Positions 35,654 to 44,691 of a stretch of 64,000 nucleotides of DNA are shown here, one piece after another (position 1 is the stretch's first letter; every line of letters begins with the position of its first letter). The notes below the pieces were generated by a model. The model saw only the letters and a program-made list of their open reading frames with translations. It did not search any database and had not been told where the DNA came from. The position numbers were made by a program, and so were the translations under genes. The DNA is from Halovenus aranensis (GTDB lineage Archaea; Halobacteriota; Halobacteria; Halobacteriales; Haloarculaceae), in the NCBI RefSeq assembly GCF_900100385.1, contig NZ_FNFC01000001.1, forward strand, positions 248,001-312,000. Reading direction: 5' to 3'.

Positions 35654-38365
35654 TCATTCCTCGGTCGAGTCGTCTCCGGTGAGCCGCCGGCCGAGCAGAT
35701 AGCTGGTCACACCCGACACGGCGGCCAGCGGGCCGAACCCGGGACCGTCGCCGTCGGCCCCCGTCGGAGTCGGTGAGGGGGCGGGTGTCGCGGTCGAGGT
35801 TTCGGTTTCTGTCGCTGTTGGGGTTGCCGTCGGCGTCGGCGTCGGTTCGGGCTGTTCGGCCAGTTTGCGCGTCACTGTTTCACCAAAGCCGGTCACCGTC
35901 TCGCCGTTCAGCGAGCAGTTGAGACGGTAGCCAAGTGCGTTACAGAGCAACGTGTAGCCGAAGGTCGTCAGGCTCTGGTCGAGCAGGCCGAAGGGGTGGA
36001 GATTTCCCTGTTCTGCCGGCGGTAACAACGTTCCGAGCAGGTGGACACCAATCCGCTCGCCTTCCACCGGGACTGTCGCGGCCTGCACGTCTCCGTTCTG
36101 GCGGCTCGCAATCCGAACGCTGTCGCCGAGTGCCGACTCGGAGACGGTGTAACTGGGCGGCTGTCCGCGCACGTACCCGACCATCGGATAGTCCCACGGG
36201 TCTCCTGTGAGCGTCCCCTCCTCGCCGAGTCCCTTGCGGTCGATGCACAGCGGATGGTCCTCCTCCGGTGGCTCTCCGTACCACGGCGCTCTCCGCTCCT
36301 CTCGTGTCACGTCCCCGTCTTCGACAGCATCGATACCCGGCACGTCGAGTTCGGCGGCGACTGCGACACCGGCGTCGGTCAACACCAGATTCCCGCCGGC
36401 GTCGACGTACTCTGTGAGCGCCGAGCGGTACGCCTCGTCGAGTCCGTCGTTGTGACAGACTACCAGATTGTCGTAGGTCGGCGTCCCGTCGACGACGAGT
36501 GCGCCGTCACGGATAGCATCGATACGCACGCCATCGACCGACGCATCGGCGGCGTCGGCCAGGGTATCGAAGACGGCAAGCGGCGTCACCTCGTACCTGC
36601 GTTGCTGGTAGCCAAATACCGACTCCGGGTTCGGGGGTGTCTGACTCGCAGTCAGTGACACAGTCCCGGTATCGAGGTCGGCCGACCCGCCGAAGACGTG
36701 TGTCCTGTGTCGGTACTCGCCACCGACGGGGCTCGATGTGCCGACACCGCTTGCGACCGTCTCCGAACCCCCGACGTGGGGGAGGTCAGCCGACGACCGT
36801 GCGACGCTCTCACTCTGGACGTACGCGGTCGTGCGCTCGTTGGTCGCGACCGTCCCGCTGCTCGTGTTCTCGGCGTATTCGACGGTGGTCGCAATCGCGG
36901 TCTGGTAGGCGTCGACGTGGAACTGCGTCACCGACGGCAAGAACGGCACACGCATCTCGCGGGGAAACGAGTTCGAGAACACGATTTCGAGTGTCAACGC
37001 TGTCGCGCCGAGGCCCCCGTTCGATTCTGGTGTCATCGCCCAGCGGTCGACCGCGCCCGCGGCAGTGTAGCCGAACATATCTAGCGCGGAGCCGTGGTCG
37101 AACAACCGTTCTGGGGGTTCACAGAAGCGCTCGACGCGACAGGCGCCCTGTGTCTCGTAGTTGTCGATGGCCGCTTCGAAGACGGGTTCGAGCTCCGACA
37201 CCGAGCCAAGAGCCGAGGTGATGTCTGACTCCAGAGCGCGAGTGAGCAACGCCACGTCTGCCCGGTCGGCCGGGGTTCCACCCGGTGGCGTGAGGGCGAC
37301 GACCGCGCTTGAATCAGCATACATCCCGTGAAAGTCGAGGACGTACTCGACGTTGTCGTGTGACCGAAGGTAGTCGACAACTGCGGCCGTATCGGGAGTC
37401 TTCTCGGCAGTCTCGTCGGGGACGTCCTCGTCGAGTCCGTCGCCGTCGTCGGTGAGATTGCGTCCGTTTGGCTCGCCGGGAACGGTGTCTGGTGGGAGCC
37501 ACCCTGCGCTCGGATACTGGCGGTTCGGGTCCAGTCCAGCGGCGTTGAACCGACGAAAGTCCGGTGGCTGTGCCGGGTCCTCGTACAGCGGCTGTCTGAC
37601 GACCCACCCGCCGGGGTTCGGGCTGACAAACACGAGGACGACCTCCGAGAGCAGCGCCTCGATGTCGGGGCGCTCGCCCGACACCACCTCCTCGACGAAC
37701 CGGAGACCGGCCTCGATTCCAGCCCGTTCGTCGCCGTGGACACTCAGCGTGAAGACGAGTGTCGCTTTCTCCGTGACGGCCTCTCTGTCGCCGACGTTCT
37801 CGGTGAGTTCGAGCGCCCATACCTCCCGTGGGTCTTCCTGTTCTATGTAGACGTTGTCGTGGCCGGCTCCGGTGCCGATACTGCGAAGATTCAGTCGGTT
37901 TTCGTGGCGCTGTTCGAGGTGACTGAGGCCAGTCAGGGCCTCCTCTAAGCCGATGAAATCGACGCTATCGACGGGGTCGAGGAAGACACCGTCGTCGTAC
38001 GCCTCGCGCTTCCAGAACGGGTTCGACCCGGGAGCGTACTCGATGCGCTCGGTGGCGTCGGCGTCGATGACCGCGGTCGCTTCTGCTGTGGTCAGCTTCG
38101 CGTAGGCGACCTGGTCGTCCTCACGCGTTCGGACCGACGTGCCCCGGCCGTCGAGTACGTCGGCAGCCGACCCGTCGGCCACGGTAAGCAGCGTCGGAAT
38201 CGTGTGGTCTGACTCGATGTTGTTCACCAGAAATTCGTAGCGTGCTGTCGATTCGGCGGCCGAAACCGACCGCCCGGTGGCGGCGTCGGCTCCGAGTGCC
38301 GTTCCCACAGCCCCAGCCGAGAGGGCGGCGAACTCTCGGCGGGTGATGGAGGGGCGGGTATCCAT
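35654..38365 (-). CDS. Secreted M14 zinc carboxypeptidase with surface-anchor tail
   Basis: 903 residues from ATG at 38365. A twin-arginine signal without lipobox (ITRREFAALSAGAVGTALGA) is followed by an unknown N-terminal domain, then an M14 carboxypeptidase: zinc ligands His210 and Glu213 in VHGDERAG, His346 in LDFHGMYAD, the NPGG turn and DPNRQYP (residues 279-285). The C-terminus has a Thr/Pro repeat spacer and GFGPLAAVSGVTSYLLGRR, a PGF-CTERM-like archaeosortase signal, so it should be covalently anchored on the cell surface. Unusually long for the family: about 350 residues of extra domain lie between the peptidase and the tail. Confidence 0.9.
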   Translation of the reverse strand: MDTRPSITRREFAALSAGAVGTALGADAATGRSVSAAESTARYEFLVNNIESDHTIPTLLTVADGSAADVLDGRGTSVRTREDDQVAYAKLTTAEATAVIDADATERIEYAPGSNPFWKREAYDDGVFLDPVDSVDFIGLEEALTGLSHLEQRHENRLNLRSIGTGAGHDNVYIEQEDPREVWALELTENVGDREAVTEKATLVFTLSVHGDERAGIEAGLRFVEEVVSGERPDIEALLSEVVLVFVSPNPGGWVVRQPLYEDPAQPPDFRRFNAAGLDPNRQYPSAGWLPPDTVPGEPNGRNLTDDGDGLDEDVPDETAEKTPDTAAVVDYLRSHDNVEYVLDFHGMYADSSAVVALTPPGGTPADRADVALLTRALESDITSALGSVSELEPVFEAAIDNYETQGACRVERFCEPPERLFDHGSALDMFGYTAAGAVDRWAMTPESNGGLGATALTLEIVFSNSFPREMRVPFLPSVTQFHVDAYQTAIATTVEYAENTSSGTVATNERTTAYVQSESVARSSADLPHVGGSETVASGVGTSSPVGGEYRHRTHVFGGSADLDTGTVSLTASQTPPNPESVFGYQQRRYEVTPLAVFDTLADAADASVDGVRIDAIRDGALVVDGTPTYDNLVVCHNDGLDEAYRSALTEYVDAGGNLVLTDAGVAVAAELDVPGIDAVEDGDVTREERRAPWYGEPPEEDHPLCIDRKGLGEEGTLTGDPWDYPMVGYVRGQPPSYTVSESALGDSVRIASRQNGDVQAATVPVEGERIGVHLLGTLLPPAEQGNLHPFGLLDQSLTTFGYTLLCNALGYRLNCSLNGETVTGFGETVTRKLAEQPEPTPTPTATPTATETETSTATPAPSPTPTGADGDGPGFGPLAAVSGVTSYLLGRRLTGDDSTEE

Positions 38366-38467
38366 GCTCGCTGGTCGGCCAAGAGCGACATAAATATTCA
38401 GCCACCGTTTCTGGCCGCCGCATCCAGAGGGGAAGATTTGTACTCGCCGGTGCCGTACCGACTGCCG

Positions 38468-39493
38468 ATGGAGACGCCACTGTGGACGGAGAAACACGCC
38501 CCCGCGCTCGATGAGTTGCCACAGCAAGAGGTACGCGAGAACTTCGAGCGTGCGCTCGAAGAGCCGATGAACCTCGTCGTCCACGGCCCGAAAGGCGCGG
38601 GCAAGACCGCTGCGGTCCGCGCGCTCACCCGCGAGGTCCACGCAAAGCCCGACGCCGACCGCATCGAAATCAACGTCGCTGACTTTTTCGACTCAACGAA
38701 AAAGGAAATAAGCCAGGACCCCCGGTTCTCGCAGTTCATCGACTCGAAACAGCGGCGCAACTCCTCGAAAGCCGACCTCATCAATCACGTCCTCAAGGAG
38801 TCTGCGGCCAACGCGCCGATGACTGGCGACTACAAGACGGTGTTGCTCGATAACGCAGAGGGGATGCGCGAGGACTTCCAGCAGGCGCTTCGCCGCGTCA
38901 TGGAGCAGTACTACGAGGCGACGCAGTTTGTCATCGCCACGCGCCGACCCTCCGCGCTCATCTCGCCGATTCGCTCACGGTGTTACCCAATTCCGGTTCG
39001 CTCCCCAACACAGGACGAAAGTATCGACGTGCTCGCGACCATCGCCGACCGTGAAGACGCACCCTACGACGAGGACGGCCTCGAATACGTCGCCGGAGCC
39101 TCGGGCGGGGACCTGCGGGAGGCAATCATGGCCGCACAGACGACGGTCGAACAGGAGGGGGAAATCACGATGACCACCGCATACGAGGTACTCTCGTCTG
39201 TCGACACCGACGAGCGCATCCAAGAGATGATTGCCGACGCCGAGGCCGGCGACTTCACCGACGCGCGCTCGACGCTCGACGAACTACTCATCGACGAGGG
39301 GTACAGCGGTGAGGAAGTCCTCGAATCCGTCCTCGACGTGGCTCGGTCCCGATACACCGGAGCGGAGCTAGCCGCGATACACCGCCGTGCGGGTGAGATA
39401 GACATGGACCTCGCCGAGGGAACGAGCGACCGGATTCACCTCTCACATCTGCTTTCGACGCTCGATTCCTCTGTCGAGTTCACCGAGAACTGA
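38468..39493 (+). CDS. rfcC: Replication factor C small subunit
   Basis: 341 residues from ATG at 38468. WTEKHAPALDELPQQEVRENF, Walker A VVHGPKGAGKTAAVRAL, Walker B VLLDNAEGMREDFQQALRRVMEQ, and sensor-1 QFVIATRRPSALISPIRSRC, which ends in the SRC motif of RFC small subunits, are clear. The variant Walker B (DNAE for DEAD) and the LL...TSDRIHLSHLLSTLD end match the second haloarchaeal small subunit (RfcC). It loads the PCNA clamp. Divergent from the carboxypeptidase gene. Confidence 0.94.
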   Translation: METPLWTEKHAPALDELPQQEVRENFERALEEPMNLVVHGPKGAGKTAAVRALTREVHAKPDADRIEINVADFFDSTKKEISQDPRFSQFIDSKQRRNSSKADLINHVLKESAANAPMTGDYKTVLLDNAEGMREDFQQALRRVMEQYYEATQFVIATRRPSALISPIRSRCYPIPVRSPTQDESIDVLATIADREDAPYDEDGLEYVAGASGGDLREAIMAAQTTVEQEGEITMTTAYEVLSSVDTDERIQEMIADAEAGDFTDARSTLDELLIDEGYSGEEVLESVLDVARSRYTGAELAAIHRRAGEIDMDLAEGTSDRIHLSHLLSTLDSSVEFTEN

Positions 39494-39777
39494 CCTCCCG
39501 CCGGCAGCCACGGACGACCGGTTCTCTCCCGGCGTTCTCGTCAGTAGTACGGCCCGTCATCACCGTCAGAGCCATCCTCGGTGCCACGCTTTGGACGCCC
39601 GTCCGGGTCGACAACCCCCGGGAGCCGTTGATACCCTGACTGTTGGTGTTCACCGCTGTGCTGTCATTGGCTCGGTAGCGCCAGAACGGAAAGCATCCCA
39701 ACGTCGAGAACCGTCGTTGTCGAAATATTGAACTACAAATAAAATAAGGGTATCTGTTGTCGACTCGCGCGCTTTCG

Positions 39778-41553
39778 CTACCGTCGACGGCGGACGATGA
39801 GCGCGGTCATAGTGACCGCGAGCACGCCGGCGAGAACGCCGAAGCCAGCGCCGTCACCGTCGCTGTCCTCCGGCGTCTCGGTTGCCGTCGGCGTGTCTTC
39901 CGACATTGGCGTCTCGGTCGGCGTCGGCTCCGCGGTGTCGTCACCGGACTCGGAGCTGTCGGTCGACGTCTCGGTCGGAGTTGCTGTCGACGTCTCGGTC
40001 GGAGTTGCTGTCGGCGTCGACTCCTGGGACTCGACGAGGTCGATGTCGTGGACTGCCGTCAGGTCCTCGACGGTCGGCGCGGTGACGACGGTCACCGTAC
40101 TCCCGTCGGGGACGAGTGTGAGCGCCATGTCCCAGTCGCTGTTCTCGCCGAATCTGTACGTGTGCTCGTAGCCGTCGACAGCCTCGCCGCCGCGAATCCC
40201 GGCGAGTTGTCCGTAGCTCTCGATGAACGGCTTGGCGTCCTCGGCGGAGGCCCACTCCACTTTCCAGACTGTGCCTGTCTGGTTGCCGTTCTGGTAGGTG
40301 TACAGCTTGTCGTCACGCCAGCCCTCGGTCTGTGGGTGTCCGTAAATCAGCGGCTGGGTGTTCGATACCTCACCGCCGGCCGTGGTGTTGAGGAACGACT
40401 GCGGGTCGATAATCGGCTGTTGACTGTCGTACGTCGTGGCCATGAACATCGCGGCGATGTTGCTCGGCCCAAGTGTGTCGTAATCGAGTTCGTCCTCCCA
40501 GGTGAGACGTTCCCACCCGTCGCTGCTCTGGTCGGCAACCTCGACATCAGCGAGGTCGACCTCCTCGTAGGTCTCGGGGAAGACGGTGTACAGCGCCGAA
40601 TCTGGCGGGTTGTCGTACATCGCATCGATTGCGTCCCAGCCCTCTGCTTCGTAGATGGACTGGATAAACGGCGGCCCTTCGCTGTAGGGCTGGAAGCTCT
40701 GGAGGTACAGTCCCCAATTCGCGGGACCACTGCCGCTGCCGCCGCCGTTTTCGTTGGATTCACTCACGCAGGGCTCGTTCCACAGTCCCTCATTGCAGGC
40801 CTGCTGGTAGCGCTGGTCGACGAGGTTCATATCTCCCTCGACGAGACCCTCGTAGCCGAGGTCCTCGTCGGTCGTCTCACCGACCAGACGCGTCAGGTTG
40901 AACTGCTGGTCCTGGATTGCGTGGCCGACTTCCTGTGCGAGGACCTGCTCCTCGATGAGGAAGTTCTCCGGGTCGTCGGTAACGACGACGATGCGGTTCT
41001 CGGTCGGACTATAGAAGCCGCCCACCGTCGTGCCGCGGTTCGCTTCGCGCACGGAAATCGAGTCTTCCTCTGAGCTAATCATCAGCGTCGTCTCGAAACG
41101 CGCGTTATCGGCGAGCCTGTTTTTCTCGCTGACGTTCGCATAGGTTCCGGTCTGGTTAGCCTGAAACTCCTCGCGTGTTTGAATCTGGACCGGCGGGGTT
41201 CCGTCGACCGCCGCCAGACACCGAATCGCTTCCACGCGAGCGGTGGTTCGTGCACTGAGATGTTCCAATTCGGTGTCGTTGAGCCCGTCGGAGGTGTCGA
41301 TGGCTAGTGGCTCGTTGTACCAGATGCCGTCGACCCAGCCAAGGACCTCGTTACCCCCATCGGGGTCTGCGTAGTCCGCTGGCGGCTCGGCCGCACACTC
41401 CTCGATGTGGTTGTCAGCAACGACGCTATCGGTAACGCCGCCTGCTTCTGTCGCTGTGCTATCGTTGAGACTCGCTGCCCCCGGCACGGCCACCGCAGCA
41501 AGGGCCATCAGGGCGACTGCAAGCGCAAAAACTGTTGTTCGCCGTCGCATCAT
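39778..41553 (-). CDS. Hvo_1808-like surface protein with PGF-CTERM-type tail
   Basis: 591 residues from ATG at 41553. Sec-type signal MMRRRTTVFALAVALMALAAVAVPGA; mature domain of about 470 residues; Thr/Glu/Asp-rich spacer with repeated PTETSTA blocks; tail GAGFGVLAGVLAVTMTALIVRRRR, an archaeosortase sorting signal. Residues 203-219 read QVLAQEVGHAIQDQQFN, a degenerate HExxH (first His is Gln207, Glu208 and His211 kept), with GLVEGD some 20 residues on. The zincin-like fold is therefore likely inactive as a protease, or uses another ligand. It seems cell-surface-anchored. Confidence 0.85.
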   Translation of the reverse strand: MMRRRTTVFALAVALMALAAVAVPGAASLNDSTATEAGGVTDSVVADNHIEECAAEPPADYADPDGGNEVLGWVDGIWYNEPLAIDTSDGLNDTELEHLSARTTARVEAIRCLAAVDGTPPVQIQTREEFQANQTGTYANVSEKNRLADNARFETTLMISSEEDSISVREANRGTTVGGFYSPTENRIVVVTDDPENFLIEEQVLAQEVGHAIQDQQFNLTRLVGETTDEDLGYEGLVEGDMNLVDQRYQQACNEGLWNEPCVSESNENGGGSGSGPANWGLYLQSFQPYSEGPPFIQSIYEAEGWDAIDAMYDNPPDSALYTVFPETYEEVDLADVEVADQSSDGWERLTWEDELDYDTLGPSNIAAMFMATTYDSQQPIIDPQSFLNTTAGGEVSNTQPLIYGHPQTEGWRDDKLYTYQNGNQTGTVWKVEWASAEDAKPFIESYGQLAGIRGGEAVDGYEHTYRFGENSDWDMALTLVPDGSTVTVVTAPTVEDLTAVHDIDLVESQESTPTATPTETSTATPTETSTDSSESGDDTAEPTPTETPMSEDTPTATETPEDSDGDGAGFGVLAGVLAVTMTALIVRRRR

Positions 41554-41640
41554 TACATGACCGGGCGTCGACCGTAATAAGTCATCGCATCTCAAGCGTG
41601 AGTCAACGTCACACAACGGAGTTTTCGTTTGTAATTTGAG

Positions 41641-42588
41641 CTACTCGACTCGACGAAGCCACGCCGCCGGGTCGTCGAGTTCGTCGTCACTCGGCAGCAT
41701 CTCGGGCGACTTCCAGACCCGACCGGCAGTCTCGACATCCCGCATCTCGACGACGGTCTCGAAGAACTCCTTGCCTCGCTCGTACTGGCGGCGCTTGACG
41801 CTCAATCCCAGGTACCGGCGGATGAGCGCTTCGACCGGTCCCTGTCCCTCTCGGCGCTGTTCGAGCTTGCGGCGCATATCGTCGTACTCCTCGTCGAACG
41901 CCCGGTCCATGATGAGTTCCGCGTAGCCTTCGACGGCGGTCATCGTGGTGTCGAGTTCGCCCAGCGCGGTTCGGTCGATATCCCCGCCAGAGAGTTTGTC
42001 GATAGCCTCCTGCATGTTAGCTTCGAGGTGGTCTGAGAGCCACGGGGCCGCGCCGAACTCCGCGGCGTGTGTGACCTCGTGGAAGGCAATCCAGCGACGG
42101 AACCGGCCGTAGGGAACGCCGAGTACATCGGCGACGTGTCTGATGTTTGGCCGAACGAAATAGAGTGCGTGGGGCTCACCATCGGCAAGCAACAGCGGGT
42201 CGTACTGGCCGAGGACGTGTTTCGAGAGAAAACGCAACGCAAAGGCCATCGAACCGGTGTTTGCGACCTGTGCGAGTCCCGGCGCGGTCTGTGCCTGCTG
42301 TTCTAGGGGACGCATGACGCGTTCGAACGTCGCCACGTTGGCGTCGAGCCAGTGGTGTCGGTTCTGAATCTCGACACGGTCTGGCAAGTCGAAGTCGATA
42401 TCGGTTACCTCGCGTACGCGGTCGCGCGCATCCTTGGCGTCGGCGGCGTATGCCTCCCGTTCGGCATCGGAGACATCGAGGTTGCCGGGCTCGACCGACG
42501 CTTTGGCGGCGTTCGCGACGGCCTCCCAGTCAATCGGGCCGTCACCACTCGCACCGGTGACTGCCCGTACGCTGTGATAAATTCCCAT
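41641..42588 (-). CDS. DUF2342-type zinc-dependent metalloprotease homologue
   Basis: 315 residues from ATG at 42588. FERVMRPLEQQAQ, then FRRWIAFHEVTHAAEFGAAPWL gives an intact HExxH (HEVTH) and the downstream Glu in MTAVEGYAELIMD, as in the family associated with coenzyme F420 genes (TIGR03624). The family's biological role is unproven. The gene's own stop is 88 nt from the convergent-side surface-protein gene; same strand. Confidence 0.88.
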   Translation of the reverse strand: MGIYHSVRAVTGASGDGPIDWEAVANAAKASVEPGNLDVSDAEREAYAADAKDARDRVREVTDIDFDLPDRVEIQNRHHWLDANVATFERVMRPLEQQAQTAPGLAQVANTGSMAFALRFLSKHVLGQYDPLLLADGEPHALYFVRPNIRHVADVLGVPYGRFRRWIAFHEVTHAAEFGAAPWLSDHLEANMQEAIDKLSGGDIDRTALGELDTTMTAVEGYAELIMDRAFDEEYDDMRRKLEQRREGQGPVEALIRRYLGLSVKRRQYERGKEFFETVVEMRDVETAGRVWKSPEMLPSDDELDDPAAWLRRVE

Positions 42589-42625
42589 GCCTGTGGATTG
42601 TGACTGACGAATAAAGACCTTCTCC

Positions 42626-43033
42626 CTAGTCGTCTGCGTGGATGAACCCGTGAACGCTCCGCTCGCCTGCCGTGTCTGGGGCGCCGACGTCGAACTCGAC
42701 CTCGAACCCATCGGAGCCGAGCGAGACGGCCATATCCGAGACAGCGAGACTGTACTGTTCGCAGTGGTGTCCATCGGGGTCGACGTGCAGCGTCGACTCC
42801 ACGATGTCTGCCTCCTGCAGGTCGTCGAGCCGACGGTACGCGGTCGCCTTCGATACGTCTGCACGGTCGATAAGCTCGCTTCCAGTCATCGGGTCCTCGC
42901 CGAGTGCTGCCAGCACGCGCTGGGTGTACTCGTCGCCGAGCAATTCGAGCAGCGACTCCGCCGCAGACCCGCGAACAGTTACGGTCTCGTCGAGTGCTTC
43001 CGTCGGACGGACAGAGCGTCGGGAACTTGCCAT
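42626..43033 (-). CDS. Winged-helix transcription regulator (paralogue 1)
   Basis: 135 residues. LLELLGDEYTQRVLAALGEDPMTGSELIDRADVSKATAYRRLDDLQEADIVES is a winged helix of the ArsR/HTH_20 type, with the recognition helix at DVSKATAYRRLDDL; the C-terminus (HCEQYSLAVSDMAVSLGSDGFEVEFD) is a short dimer or sensing part. It shares the same architecture and motif spacing with the regulator at 49220-49573, and both have the same element about 70 nt upstream. It lies upstream of the metalloprotease gene on the same strand (37 nt), so it may be cotranscribed with it. Confidence 0.88.
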   Translation of the reverse strand: MASSRRSVRPTEALDETVTVRGSAAESLLELLGDEYTQRVLAALGEDPMTGSELIDRADVSKATAYRRLDDLQEADIVESTLHVDPDGHHCEQYSLAVSDMAVSLGSDGFEVEFDVGAPDTAGERSVHGFIHADD

Positions 43034-43087
43034 ACCTATACTCTCTTTCCCTTCCCACGTGGAACGGAGGGCTAGCTATCATTGTTG

Positions 43088-43121
43088 CCGTCTCTATCTA
43101 TATCTAGCTATACAGAGACGG
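43088..43121 (-). promoter_or_regulatory. Promoter/operator of winged-helix regulator 1 (shared element)
   Basis: Reading toward the regulator gene (minus strand) it is GTCTCTGTATAGCTAG at 43119-43104, i.e. a TATA-like core preceded by GTCTCT. The core is flanked by an 8-bp inverted repeat CCGTCTCT (43088-43095) and AGAGACGG (43114-43121), which suggests a dimer-binding operator over the promoter. Confidence 0.6.
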
Positions 43122-43527
43122 GAAAATGTACCCCGGGCGTGTACGGATGCCTCGGCCGAGTGCGTCGTTTCTGACCGAGAAACAGCGATGGTGGATTCAA
43201 TACACGTGCGAACTGACTACCGATGGCGGCAAACATATGCCGCCTGAATCCGTCCCCCCTGACGGAAAGCCAGCAACAGTTGAACGGTCACGGTGTCGGG
43301 AAATCCTGCCCCGGTTTTCCCGCCCCCTCTCCGTTCATTCTTCTCTGCTTTAACAGCCAGTGTCGTCTCGTCTTCCCGTCTTTCGATGCTCTATCTGAGT
43401 TTCCTTGCCGAGCCCGACACGACACTGTATCCACCTGTTTGTCTATCCCATCGAGAGTCGTGTCGCGGACTGTCGTCCGTGTCTGATTTGATGTGATGGC
43501 TACCTGTTCGTTTATTTCAACTGGGGA

Positions 43528-43543
43528 GTCTCTGTATAGCTAG
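43528..43543 (+). promoter_or_regulatory. Promoter element of histidine kinase gene (shared element)
   Basis: GTCTCTGTATAGCTAG on the plus strand, identical over 16 bases to the element before regulator 1 and in the same orientation to its gene, 45 nt before the kinase ATG at 43589. Confidence 0.6.
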
Positions 43544-43588
43544 TGTCCATCACTAAGGGGTGGGAACACGCAGTTATTGTTAGCAGAC

Positions 43589-44623
43589 ATGGGCCCGGCG
43601 ACAAATCAGCCGTCGGGAACAGCCACGAGTGACAGAATGATAGAGAACGGAAACACCCTCGAGGCACTGTCGGCAGACAATCTCCCAGTACCAGTCTGTC
43701 GGTTCGCGTTCGATGACGGCGACGTGGTCGTACGCGAGACAAACGAGTCGTTCGAGGAGCGACTCGGTTCCGTCGAACGGGACGAGTCGCTGACCGATAT
43801 CTTCGGGCAGTTGGACAGCAACTGCCTCCGGACGGCGCTCGGCGAGGGTCAGCAGTTTACCGTCGACGGCGAGGACGCCGCGTATCAGGTCGACGTAACA
43901 CCTCCGGCGGAGTCGACCGACGGCTACCTGGTGTTCAGCGACGTTACAGACGAGTCCGCCGAATCGAGCGACGCGTTCCGGGAGGGTATCGCGGTCGACC
44001 ACGTCGCAAGTGTGGTCAGCCACGACCTCCGGAACCCGCTTGATGTCGCCCGCGCCAGGTTGCAGGCTGCTCGCGAATTCGAGGAGCCTGAGCATTTCGA
44101 CCACGTCGAGCAGGCACACGAGCGGATGGAACGCATCATTCAGGACGTACTGACGCTTGCTCGTGGCGAAGACGTCGTCGACCCAGACGAGACGGTTGAA
44201 CTCGGTGCAGTCGCGAAACAGGCCTGGGAAACCGTCGAGACCAACGGCGCGAGCCTGACCGTCGAAGACGAGCTACCGACGGCACTCGCCGACCCCGACC
44301 GAATCAGCCGACTTTTCGAGAATCTCTTTCGCAACAGCGTCGAACACGGGACGGCGGGTGAGACAGACGACCACGCTGTTACAGTGACTGTCGGCGAACT
44401 TGACACCGAACCCGGCTTCTATGTCGCCGACGACGGGCCGGGGATTCCGGCCGACCGTCGTGAACGAGTACTCGAACCAGGTTACTCGTCTGACGAGCAC
44501 GGCACTGGATTAGGGCTCGCAATCGTCGCTCGGATTGCCGACCTGCACGGCTGGGAAATCACCGTCACCGAAGCCGACTCTGGTGGTGCACGGTTCGAAC
44601 TCCACGGAGTCCACCAGCAGTGA
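43589..44623 (+). CDS. Soluble sensor histidine kinase
   Basis: 344 residues from ATG at 43589. A PAS-like N-terminal half (LPVPVCRFAFDDGDVVV...TPPAESTDGYLVFSDVTD) is followed by a kinase core: H box VSHDLRNPLDVARARLQ, N box LFENLFRNSVEHG, G1 VADDGPGIP, G2 GTGLGLAIVARIADLHGWEITV. No membrane helix is seen, so the signal is cytoplasmic. The nearest response regulator (HalX type) is 5 kb away. It carries the shared promoter element. Confidence 0.94.
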   Translation: MGPATNQPSGTATSDRMIENGNTLEALSADNLPVPVCRFAFDDGDVVVRETNESFEERLGSVERDESLTDIFGQLDSNCLRTALGEGQQFTVDGEDAAYQVDVTPPAESTDGYLVFSDVTDESAESSDAFREGIAVDHVASVVSHDLRNPLDVARARLQAAREFEEPEHFDHVEQAHERMERIIQDVLTLARGEDVVDPDETVELGAVAKQAWETVETNGASLTVEDELPTALADPDRISRLFENLFRNSVEHGTAGETDDHAVTVTVGELDTEPGFYVADDGPGIPADRRERVLEPGYSSDEHGTGLGLAIVARIADLHGWEITVTEADSGGARFELHGVHQQ

Positions 44624-44691
44624 ACCGCCTCGCTCCCCGGTCGCTACCCGTGAGAGCCAACTATTTATCGCTGCCTGCGGAGGGATGACAT

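Larger units (their letters stand above)
43034..43588. other. Long intergenic region with two copies of a shared promoter element
   Basis: 555 nt with no convincing gene; frames such as 43126-43353 are Arg/Pro/Ser-rich and lack family signals. It contains the two facing 16-bp elements at 43104-43119 and 43528-43543, which drive the two divergent genes on either side, plus an inverted pair AGTGTCGT / ACGACACT near 43359-43430. Confidence 0.5.

Noticed and set aside
39757-41073. 438-codon plus-strand frame opposite the surface-protein gene
   Set aside because: Val/Asp/Arg/Gly-rich shadow without start context; the minus-strand gene has signal peptide and anchor tail.
43126-43353. Short plus-strand frame in the 43 kb intergenic region
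   Set aside because: Pro/Arg/Ser-rich with no start signal and no homologous look; overlaps regulatory repeats.
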